Origin: Promethearchaeota archaeon
GTDB lineage: Archaea; Asgardarchaeota; Lokiarchaeia; Sigyniarchaeales; SOKP01
Assembly: GCA_030615235.1 (NCBI GenBank)
Contig: JAUWZR010000017.1
Coordinates: 1 to 20,026 of the forward strand
Reading direction: 5' to 3'
DNA length: 20,026 bases
Both the position numbers and the translations under genes were made by a program. The notes under the pieces are model-generated. The model made no database searches, had not been told where the DNA came from, and was given only the letters and a program-made list of their open reading frames with translations. This document shows positions 13,853 through 20,026 of the stretch, one piece after another (position 1 is the first letter of the stretch; every line of letters begins with the position of its first letter).

Positions 13853-16060
13853 TTAAATTATTTTTTTCAGTTCTAAAATTAAGTTTTTAGGATTAACTCG
13901 ATCGAATTGGAAAGCTTCAGCGTTTCCGTATTTTTTAAAATTCTTTTTTATCTGGTCCGCTGCAAAAGTATTTACACCTAACGCTCTAGTTGCGTAGGAT
14001 TTCTTCGGTTCTAACACCACCATATGCGCTCCTTTTTTAGATAATTGTTTCGTCAAAGCTTTTAATTCGTTAACAATTAAAGTGTAGTCAGATTGAACCT
14101 GAGCGATTAAATCGGGGTATTTATAGGATATATTTGCTCCTAAATCACTACATACGAAAACGACCGGAATTATATTTCGATTCTTTAGTTTTTCTGCGTC
14201 GATTAATTTTAAACATTTTGTTAAAGCCGCAGCCATAGGAGTGTAAGACTTTCCTTCAACTTTTTTGAGCTTATTTACAGCAGATTTAAAATAAACAGTA
14301 GGTTTCTGAAGAACTATTGCCTCTTTCGCTCTAAAAATAATCAAACTTAACTTATCCTTTTTTCTATAGCCTTCTCGCTGGAGAGAAAGAATAACATCTG
14401 TCATTTGTTTGATTACATAATACATTGAAGCTGAGCTATCGAGAACAAAGAAAAGTACTAAAGGAGCTCGATACTCGTAAATTTTATCCATCAAGTCGTA
14501 CTTGTCAAATTTAATTGGAAATTCAATATCTGTTTGGTTATATATCGTGTTTTTTAAATAATTCCGTATGGTTGCATCGAGAGCAATGGTTTTGGGTCGA
14601 TTAATGGGTCTCCTATACGATACATATCTACCTTTTTGAGAAGAGGCAATCTTAATCCGCCTTCCAATTCCTCTGCCGCCATAATCGGAAACTTTTCGAT
14701 CTTTTCTGATGGTATCTAAAACAGAAGTCATTTTGGTTTCCATCTGATAAATTAATGGCAATGAATCAACCCCGTTCTCAAAGAAATTGAATTCTCGTTC
14801 GTCGTATTCTGGAATATCTTTTACTTTCCAACCACCAGAAGGTGAAGGGTTTCGCTTCTTATTATCTGGGTATTTAGGTGGAGGCAACTTCTGTTCTTTT
14901 GTTTCCGGGATATCAACCTTTTTAGGATCAACTGATTGACGTTTGAACTCCTTTTGGGGAGTATCGTCGTGCTTCAAAGGTCCCTCAGTGTCTTTATTTG
15001 GTTGATATATCTTTGGATCTTCGTAAGCTTTTTGTATCTTTCCGTATACTTCGACTATTTTAGCTTTAACTTCTTCTGGCGTCATTTCGTAATGAAGCGA
15101 CTTTATTCTGTGTTCGAAAACTAAATCCATTGCAGCGTTTAAATCTTCTTCCGCAACTTCGGTTCTTCCATTAAAAGCAGCGTGGGCTCTAGCACACCTG
15201 ATAAATGTAATGTCTGCTCTCTGCGAAAAAATATCCAATTCGTTAACTAGTCTAGATACAAATTCATAGACCGATGATGGAATTTTAACATCTTTAATTA
15301 TTTCTCGGGCTTTTACAATTTTTCTTCTTAGCTCTTCTTGTTCTTGCTCGTAATTTTTAATGAATTCTTTAGGATTATCGTCAAAATCAATTACTCTTTT
15401 AGTAATTTCAGCGCGTAGTTTTGCATCTCTTGGTGCTTTTATTTTTACCTCTAAACCGAGTCTGTCAGCGATCTGTGGGCGAAGATCCCCTTCCTCGGGA
15501 TTCATACTCCCAACTAACACGAACCGAGATGGATGCATAACCGAAATTCCTTCCCTTTCAATAATATTTACTCCCGAAGCAGAGGCATCTAAGAGAGTAT
15601 CTACGATATGATCTTGAAGCAAATTTATCTCATCAATGTAGAGTATTCCCCTGTTAGCTTTAGCAAGAAGTCCGGGGTGAAGACTTCTTATTCCTTCAGT
15701 TAGGACTTTGTCAATAGATAAAGATCCAGTGACCATATCCTCAGTTACGCCTAATGGAAGGTTGACGAGCCTCATTTCTTTAGATTCAGTTTCTAAATTT
15801 CCTTCTTCTTTTTTTTTGCGACATTCTTCGCAGAGATCATCTATATGAGATTTTGGATCGCACGAAAACTGACAATCTTTAACAACTTTAATATCAGGCA
15901 TAACTTCTATGAGAGACCGTACTCCTGTAGATTTACCCGTTCCTTGCTGTCCAGTTAACAATACTCCACCAATTTGAGGATCGATAACGTTTAATATAAG
16001 ACCGAGTTTCATTCTATCTTGCCCTAAAATAGCAACAAAAGGAAATTGAACTTTACGCAT
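13853..16060 (-). CDS. Fused ChlI-ChlD-type chelatase AAA+/VWA ATPase
   Basis: From ATG at 16060 (a TTG at 16072 is possible) the protein begins with RKVQFPFVAILGQD, the classic ChlI/BchI start. The AAA+ module has Walker A GQQGTGKST, a cysteine pocket CQFSCDP...CEEC as in archaeal ChlI-like proteins, Walker B GILYIDEINLL, a sensor GSMNPEEGDLRPQ with an arginine-rich follow-on and QRADITFIRCARAHAAF (sensor 2 region). A Pro/Lys-rich hinge (about 350-430) leads to a C-terminal VWA domain with MIDAS motif DSSAS (about 541-545), then GKSYTPMAAAL. The single chain equals I plus D subunits of Mg-/Co-chelatase. With CobN/ChlH-type subunits such proteins insert Mg, Co or Ni into tetrapyrroles; the absence of that large subunit here means a cobalamin role or a MoxR-like remodelling role are both open. 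Chlorophyll synthesis is not implied. Confidence 0.87.
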   Translation of the reverse strand: MRKVQFPFVAILGQDRMKLGLILNVIDPQIGGVLLTGQQGTGKSTGVRSLIEVMPDIKVVKDCQFSCDPKSHIDDLCEECRKKKEEGNLETESKEMRLVNLPLGVTEDMVTGSLSIDKVLTEGIRSLHPGLLAKANRGILYIDEINLLQDHIVDTLLDASASGVNIIEREGISVMHPSRFVLVGSMNPEEGDLRPQIADRLGLEVKIKAPRDAKLRAEITKRVIDFDDNPKEFIKNYEQEQEELRRKIVKAREIIKDVKIPSSVYEFVSRLVNELDIFSQRADITFIRCARAHAAFNGRTEVAEEDLNAAMDLVFEHRIKSLHYEMTPEEVKAKIVEVYGKIQKAYEDPKIYQPNKDTEGPLKHDDTPQKEFKRQSVDPKKVDIPETKEQKLPPPKYPDNKKRNPSPSGGWKVKDIPEYDEREFNFFENGVDSLPLIYQMETKMTSVLDTIRKDRKVSDYGGRGIGRRIKIASSQKGRYVSYRRPINRPKTIALDATIRNYLKNTIYNQTDIEFPIKFDKYDLMDKIYEYRAPLVLFFVLDSSASMYYVIKQMTDVILSLQREGYRKKDKLSLIIFRAKEAIVLQKPTVYFKSAVNKLKKVEGKSYTPMAAALTKCLKLIDAEKLKNRNIIPVVFVCSDLGANISYKYPDLIAQVQSDYTLIVNELKALTKQLSKKGAHMVVLEPKKSYATRALGVNTFAADQIKKNFKKYGNAEAFQFDRVNPKNLILELKKII

Positions 16061-16189
16061 AATAATCGACAATAGCTATTTAATTTATATTGTTGAAAAG
16101 TGAATAATTAAAATAAAGATTTTCCCTCTAAACAATAGATTAGAAATAGGAAAATTAGAAAAAACAGAGTAGATTATTCTTTTCAAGGA

Positions 16190-17179
16190 TTAATACTTTT
16201 TAGCTATCTCTGTGAGCTTTTCATTTAAGTGTTCAATAGTTTCGTCCCATTTAGACAGAATTTCTTTTATTTTAGGAATAATGATATCTCGTTCTTTATA
16301 CTCTAAATAATCCATAAATTGTTTAATGTTTTCTATTTTGATGAATGTTTCAGCAACGAATTTTCTAATATCTCGAGTTTGACTTTCGAGTACCTCGTAC
16401 ACCCTACTAGACTCCCCTTTTCTAATTAGCGTACCTAAATATTCATCAATTCCTTGTAAATTTGAATTCAGCTCGTTGATCCTGTTAGTGATAAATATTT
16501 CATAAATTTCAAATATATTTTCACCAGAAAAAAAATTAGTAATATCAATAGCCAGCTTCTGAGCCATTCTTATCATTTGCTCACTATTCTCAAATCCTTC
16601 AATTTTATATTCTATTTCAAAAAAATTACTATATCTATCATTTGGATCTTCCATTCTAAAAATTTTAAAACCAGGATCACTTTTTAACTGCTTTATTGGA
16701 CCACCTGCTATTTGTGGGAGTTCAATTTGCCTATTTAATCTATCAGGATTGAAAACGAGTGCTATTGCTAAAGGATTATATGCTTGATAAGAAATAGTGG
16801 TTTTACGATCTCCAAATCCCGAAAGCATAACTTTAAATCCAGGGTGACTATGCCACCAACCAACTGTGAATTCGCCTTTCGAAAATGCCTCTTCATCAAT
16901 TAATGCAAAAGATTCATGATCTTCGTCAGAATATTCAAAACCATCAATAACAGTACGAGGATCATATTCATCAATACTATCATTTAGATTAAAAGTATCA
17001 TGCATTATTGGATAGGCTGCTGAAATATAAAGATCTTTCTTATTTTCATTTTCTATGATTTTCCCAGTAAAAATTCCGCTTACTTCTTTCCAAACATCCT
17101 TAGGTATTTTTTTATTAGCAAATCTTACACAAGCTGCAACAATGGTCAAATAAACATTTTTAGGAATAAATACTGTCAT
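16190..17179 (-). CDS. JAMM/MPN-domain metalloprotease-like protein A
   Basis: The 329-residue protein has an N-terminal MPN domain (about 1-190) and a helical C-terminal half (about 200-329) likely to form coiled coil. The JAMM zinc site is recognisable: Glu32 in WKEVSGIFTG, His110 and His112 in GWWHSHPGF, Ser120 and Asp124. The segment HSHPGFKVMLSG is strikingly like eukaryotic Rpn11/CSN5, but Ser and Asp are separated by three residues (SGFGD) instead of two. JAMM enzymes are zinc isopeptidases that remove ubiquitin-like modifiers. Activity is likely but the shift of Asp is a caution. A shared PGFKIFRMEDPND motif after the core ties it to protein B (PGFKAIRLTNPTD). The ATG at 17179 starts just ahead of the first MPN helix. 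It is the first gene of a minus-strand run with the AAA+/VWA and ATP-grasp genes (130-nt gap). Confidence 0.85.
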   Translation of the reverse strand: MTVFIPKNVYLTIVAACVRFANKKIPKDVWKEVSGIFTGKIIENENKKDLYISAAYPIMHDTFNLNDSIDEYDPRTVIDGFEYSDEDHESFALIDEEAFSKGEFTVGWWHSHPGFKVMLSGFGDRKTTISYQAYNPLAIALVFNPDRLNRQIELPQIAGGPIKQLKSDPGFKIFRMEDPNDRYSNFFEIEYKIEGFENSEQMIRMAQKLAIDITNFFSGENIFEIYEIFITNRINELNSNLQGIDEYLGTLIRKGESSRVYEVLESQTRDIRKFVAETFIKIENIKQFMDYLEYKERDIIIPKIKEILSKWDETIEHLNEKLTEIAKKY

Positions 17180-17407
17180 ATTTTTACTTCATTGAATTCT
17201 TTTTTGATATGCTTATACAATATCTTATATTTATGTCTATTTTTTTGGATTTAATTTTACTTCAATTATGATTAAACCCCAAAAAATCTTTTTTTTTTCA
17301 GTCAAATATAAAATTATTTAAACTCAAAAATTATGATAATATTATAATTTCAACAAATTAGATTTGCTTCCAATTAATTAGATTTTATTATAAATTGAGC
17401 TGATGTA
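17180..17407. promoter_or_regulatory. Divergent promoter region between JAMM-A and the zinc-ribbon gene
   Basis: Very AT-rich. TATA-like elements include, for the minus gene, the complement of TTATATTTA at 17225-17233, about 46-54 nt before its ATG, and, for the plus gene, ATAATATTATAATTT near 17334-17350 and TTTTATTATAAATT near 17383-17396. No RNA gene or clear dyad is seen. Assignment is tentative because AT content is so high. Confidence 0.3.
17397..17405 (+). promoter_or_regulatory. Shine-Dalgarno-like site before a probable AUU start
   Basis: GAGCTGATG matches seven of nine bases of GAGGTGATC, the sequence complementary to the archaeal 16S rRNA 3' end. It ends 2-5 nt before the in-frame ATT codons at 17408 and 17411. 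It supports initiation here and not at the TTG at 17513. Confidence 0.4.
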
Positions 17408-18055
17408 ATTATTCCTGAAAAAGGGTTTGAACCTCTAAGTAGTCAACTAGGAATTCCTGGAACTTCGTATAGGATTCAATTAGGGCTTATTAACGGTAAA
17501 TGGGCTATACGCTTGCTAAAAGGCAAGAATGTCATTGATTCTTATGTTTTTAAAGAAGAAGATATGAGCACTTCTGGTTTTCCTAACCAAAATCTCATAG
17601 TTGGATGGGTTTTAAGAACGATAGCGATTCCGAATATAAATCCCCACCAAATTATGAAAACTACTCAAGCATTAACTAAACAGGCTATTACTAAAAAAGA
17701 AGAAAAGAAAGCTGTAGCCCCGATTTCTGAAGCTAAAGAATTAGAATTAGAAAAAGTTCCAGCAAGCGAAATTAAGAGACCAGTAGCAGTAGGATGGGTA
17801 AAAGAAGAAGGTATGAAGTCAAATCAAGAATTAGAAGACGAAAAACGTCATGCATTTCAAGAGAGGATGAAGTATATTAAAGAGGAAAAAAGAACACAAA
17901 CAGATCAACAAACACCATCGACGCTAAAAACTACAAAAAGTTTACCTCCAATCCCAAAAGGAGAGGGTGTAGAATCTTCCAATTTTTGTCCTAATTGTGG
18001 GAAAGACCTTGACTGGAAATTCTGTCCTTACTGCGGTAAACCACTACCCCATTAA
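17408..18055 (+). CDS. Zinc-ribbon protein of unknown function, probable non-AUG start
   Basis: The frame is open from 17399, just after an in-frame TGA at 17396. Protein-like sequence is present from the beginning: IIPEKGFEPLSSQLGIPG, then YRIQLGLINGKWAIRLLKGK, SYVFKEEDM and NLIVGWVLRTIAIPNI, a compact beta-rich domain. A charged Lys/Glu-rich linker (about residues 95-180) leads to a C-terminal zinc ribbon with two CxxC pairs, FCPNCGKDLDWKFCPYCGKP. No ATG, GTG or TTG occurs in frame before a TTG at 17513, which would remove half of the first domain. A GAGCTGATG at 17397-17405, close to the consensus GAGGTGATC, stands just before ATT at 17408 and 17411, so I place the start there (215 residues). 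Zinc ribbons of this kind bind protein or RNA partners. Position next to the JAMM genes suggests a shared pathway, but this is inferred. Confidence 0.7.
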   Translation: MIPEKGFEPLSSQLGIPGTSYRIQLGLINGKWAIRLLKGKNVIDSYVFKEEDMSTSGFPNQNLIVGWVLRTIAIPNINPHQIMKTTQALTKQAITKKEEKKAVAPISEAKELELEKVPASEIKRPVAVGWVKEEGMKSNQELEDEKRHAFQERMKYIKEEKRTQTDQQTPSTLKTTKSLPPIPKGEGVESSNFCPNCGKDLDWKFCPYCGKPLPH

Positions 18056-18300
18056 ATTAAATCTTTTATTCTATTATTTCCTTTTAATCTTTCTTACAAA
18101 AAAAAAGTTGGATTCTTATTTTTGATTAGGGTTAATTAAGATCGTTTTAAAAATTAAGTATCCAAAAAAAGATATAAATGAAAAAGAAGAATAAATTATC
18201 ATTTAATGCAATTATATTAAGTGCTCAAAATTATTATTGTTAAAAATAAAAATATAGTAGAATTATTTCGTTACTCTCTCAAAAGTGAAAGTGATTAAAA
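18056..18300. promoter_or_regulatory. Intergenic region with promoter and ribosome-binding site of JAMM-B
   Basis: The start is T-rich (TTTTATTCTATTATTTCCTTTT near 18064-18085), compatible with archaeal termination of the zinc-ribbon transcript. A TATA-like AAAAATATAG lies at about 18248-18257, which would place transcription start near 18280. GTGAT at 18291-18295, five bases before the TTG start at 18301, matches the core of the archaeal Shine-Dalgarno GGTGAT. No RNA gene seen. Confidence 0.45.
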
Positions 18301-19755
18301 TTGGGAAAAGATGTTGATAATAGTGTTGTAAAGATAAAGCCACTTGCTTATTATAAAATGATACTACATGTATTACGTTTTGGAAATAAGGCTAGAATTA
18401 AATCTCAGTGTATCGAAGTAATGGGAGTGCTTATTGGACACCTCGAAGATGGCGAAGATAAAAAATTTAAGAATGTCATAATTGAAGATTCTGTACCCAT
18501 CTCTCACGGAAGTAGTGTAGAAGTAGAATTCTCGATTAACGATTATATTTTCTTTGAAAAAGCTAATTCGATGTATCTAGAAAAAGGATTTTTCATGGTT
18601 GGTTGGTATCATTCTCATCCCCATTTGTTCCAGCACAAGATTTTCTTTTCGCCTACGGATGTAAAAAATCAATTCGGTTGGCAAAATGAATTAAATCCAA
18701 GTGGTATAGCATTAGTTTTTGACCACGCATATTTGGAACGTCCAGATGATCCGGGATTTAAAGCTATTAGATTAACTAACCCAACAGATATTCGGGATTC
18801 GAGTGTTCACGATGTGGAAGCAATTGTTGAACCTCCTAACGATTTAGAGTATTATTTTAAAATTGTAGAACTTATTAATGGTGTATATTCAAATGAGCCC
18901 CCGATTACTGAAGAAAACGAAACAGCTGATATCTTTGGTGATGTCCAAGTCCCTGAATTGAGTCAATTAAAGTTTAAGCAACCTGAAATAGATCAGCGTA
19001 AAATTATTGAATCATTTCAAATCGGTCTTGCTAACTTTTTAGATTTATCTTTAACACCCCTAATTAACTATTTAAATTCGATAGCAAAAAACATTTCGGG
19101 AGAAATTGAGAATAATAACATTGAAACCAGGAATAATTTATCTCAATTAAAAACTTTAGTGAATACTGGAATTGATAAAATACAAAGAAAATATAAAGAT
19201 GATTTAAATTCTGAATTGTTTAACGCAGAAGGTTATGTAGATGACTTTCTAGACCAAATAGACGTATATCATGATGAGATAGGAAAAATTTTGAGCGGAA
19301 TAGAAGAATTCGTCCATGAGAAACTAAATATTTCATTTAAGGAGAAATTTGAAACACTAAAAAATGATTTCTCAAAAGATTACGACGAATGGAGCAGTAA
19401 AATAATGAATCTCAATGGAAATCTAACTAAGAATCTCGAAAATCTCGAAAAATTAGAGAATTCATTAAAAACTTTATCTGATAAAATTCTTTCGATAAAA
19501 GACGCTACACTCGAAAAGATAAAAAAGATGCAAAAAGAAACTTCAGATATTACATCGAAGAAGCATGGCTTAATAAAAAATACCATGAGTAATCTACAAA
19601 ATAATTCTCAAAAGTTTGTAACAAATTTAAAAGCTGCAGTTTTAATTTTGGAAGGAACCAAAGCACCTATCTTTGAAAAAATCGAGAAATTGGAATCTGA
19701 AAAAAAAGAATTAATATTAAAAATCAAAGAACTCGAACAAGGAGGTAATGAATAG
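18301..19755 (+). CDS. JAMM/MPN-domain metalloprotease-like protein B with long coiled coil
   Basis: The 484-residue protein has an MPN domain (about 12-175): Glu39 in CIEVMGVLIG, GWYHSHP with His104 and His106, and SPTD with Ser117 and Asp120. All zinc ligands and the catalytic Glu are present, but ten residues separate HxH from Ser, against seven in the standard motif. After PGFKAIRLTNPTD and an acidic linker, residues about 240-484 form a long helical coiled coil (for example LENLEKLENSLKTLSDKI). Such tails assemble MPN proteins into complexes, as for Rpn11/Rpn8, CSN5/CSN6 and eIF3f/h in eukaryotes; the analogy is mine. Likely role: zinc isopeptidase acting on ubiquitin-like conjugates, in the cytoplasm. 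A TGA lies in frame three codons upstream, and a Shine-Dalgarno site precedes TTG at 18301; the next ATG would remove the first MPN helix. Confidence 0.87.
   Translation: MGKDVDNSVVKIKPLAYYKMILHVLRFGNKARIKSQCIEVMGVLIGHLEDGEDKKFKNVIIEDSVPISHGSSVEVEFSINDYIFFEKANSMYLEKGFFMVGWYHSHPHLFQHKIFFSPTDVKNQFGWQNELNPSGIALVFDHAYLERPDDPGFKAIRLTNPTDIRDSSVHDVEAIVEPPNDLEYYFKIVELINGVYSNEPPITEENETADIFGDVQVPELSQLKFKQPEIDQRKIIESFQIGLANFLDLSLTPLINYLNSIAKNISGEIENNNIETRNNLSQLKTLVNTGIDKIQRKYKDDLNSELFNAEGYVDDFLDQIDVYHDEIGKILSGIEEFVHEKLNISFKEKFETLKNDFSKDYDEWSSKIMNLNGNLTKNLENLEKLENSLKTLSDKILSIKDATLEKIKKMQKETSDITSKKHGLIKNTMSNLQNNSQKFVTNLKAAVLILEGTKAPIFEKIEKLESEKKELILKIKELEQGGNE
19741..19746 (+). promoter_or_regulatory. Shine-Dalgarno site for JAMM-C inside the end of JAMM-B
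   Basis: GGAGGT lies 11 nt before the ATG at 19758 and encodes the Gly-Gly near the C-terminus of JAMM-B. The JAMM-B stop TAG at 19753-19755 is 2 nt from that ATG, so the two genes are translationally coupled. Confidence 0.75.
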
Positions 19756-19757
19756 AG

Positions 19758-20026
19758 ATGAATGAGAGCACAATTGAAACCAGAGAAAGTGGTAAAGTGT
19801 TCATACGAATGAGTGCATATAAAGATATTCTTACTCATGCATTAAGATTTGCAAATATTATGGTCGACTACAATGAACAGGTTTTAGGATTTTGTTTGGG
19901 TAACAAAGAACTTGATAGTGATAATATTGAAGTGATTAAAGCTATTCCTATTACACACGGTGATCAAGTAGAATTAGGATTTTCAGAAAAGATTCATAAA
20001 GCACTTGAGCAGATAAAAGAAGAAGA
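19758..20026 (+). CDS. JAMM/MPN-domain protein C, C-terminus outside the window
   Basis: Eighty-nine codons are visible before the window ends. After a short polar leader, KVFIRMSAYKDILTHALRF matches the first MPN helix of protein B (KPLAYYKMILHVLRFGNK), and YNEQVLGFCLG matches its CIEVMGVLIG, so Glu40 is in the position of the JAMM glutamate. The next segment, AIPITHGDQVELGFS, matches SVPISHGSSVEVEFS of protein B. It is therefore a close paralogue of B. The HxH...SxxD zinc site would lie beyond the window, so it cannot be said whether C is an active enzyme or an inactive MPN- partner. Start ATG at 19758 is fixed by GGAGGT and coupling to B. Confidence 0.85.
   Translation, partial: MNESTIETRESGKVFIRMSAYKDILTHALRFANIMVDYNEQVLGFCLGNKELDSDNIEVIKAIPITHGDQVELGFSEKIHKALEQIKEE

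Noticed and set aside
13853..16060. Evidence for chlorophyll synthesis
   Set aside because: ChlI/ChlD-like fusions are widespread in non-photosynthetic archaea, and no ChlH or other bacteriochlorophyll gene is present.
18178..18243. 21-residue ORF between the zinc-ribbon gene and JAMM-B
   Set aside because: Very short, Lys/Asn-rich, no ribosome-binding site, and expected by chance in such AT-rich DNA.
19738..19755. Gly-Gly near the C-terminus of JAMM-B, as in a ubiquitin-like modifier
   Set aside because: The two glycines are encoded by GGAGGT, the ribosome-binding site of the next gene, and are followed by Asn-Glu. The chain is a long coiled coil, not a ubiquitin fold.

Overview
The window looks like accessory sequence from an Asgard archaeon, most likely Lokiarchaeia-like. 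This is inferred from gene content, not from a marker gene. The DNA is very AT-rich with short intergenic gaps. Genes pointing this way are a tandem Roadblock/LC7 protein, three JAMM/MPN isopeptidase-type proteins with helical or coiled-coil tails, a very long SIR2-TPR protein, a NosD-type beta-helix surface protein with a C-terminal membrane anchor, a fused ChlI-ChlD-type AAA+/VWA protein and a COG2232-like ATP-grasp ligase. No rRNA, tRNA, CRISPR array or transposase was seen.

Left edge (1-2887) is damaged or rearranged. A partial ribbon-helix-helix gene and an unrecognised upstream partner (minus strand) abut a fragment of about 75 codons of a cysteine desulfurase, which in turn abuts a TPR gene (plus strand) that has lost its N-terminus. 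Next comes a SagB-type nitroreductase split by a one-base deletion in a run of six G.

Middle (2922-12564). On the minus strand lie a secreted, membrane-anchored beta-helix protein and a 1356-residue protein with an N-terminal SIR2-like domain and 25 contiguous TPR units, each exactly 40 residues long. The second is the best candidate for a defence/NADase protein here. Then follow a PHP-family histidinol phosphatase (plus), a coiled-coil protein with a TrmB/PLD-like C-terminal domain (minus), a sugar-phosphate nucleotidyltransferase (minus) and a double Roadblock/LC7 protein (plus).

Right (12575-20026). A minus-strand run reads JAMM-A, then fused AAA+/VWA chelatase-like protein, then ATP-grasp ligase. 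Divergent from it is a plus-strand run: a zinc-ribbon protein that seems to lack an AUG/GUG/UUG start, then JAMM-B with a long coiled coil, then JAMM-C, translationally coupled to JAMM-B and cut by the window edge. The three MPN paralogues around the zinc-ribbon protein are the most interesting local system. They may be part of an archaeal ubiquitin-type deconjugation or remodelling module; that function is inferred and no ubiquitin, E1 or E2 gene is visible.
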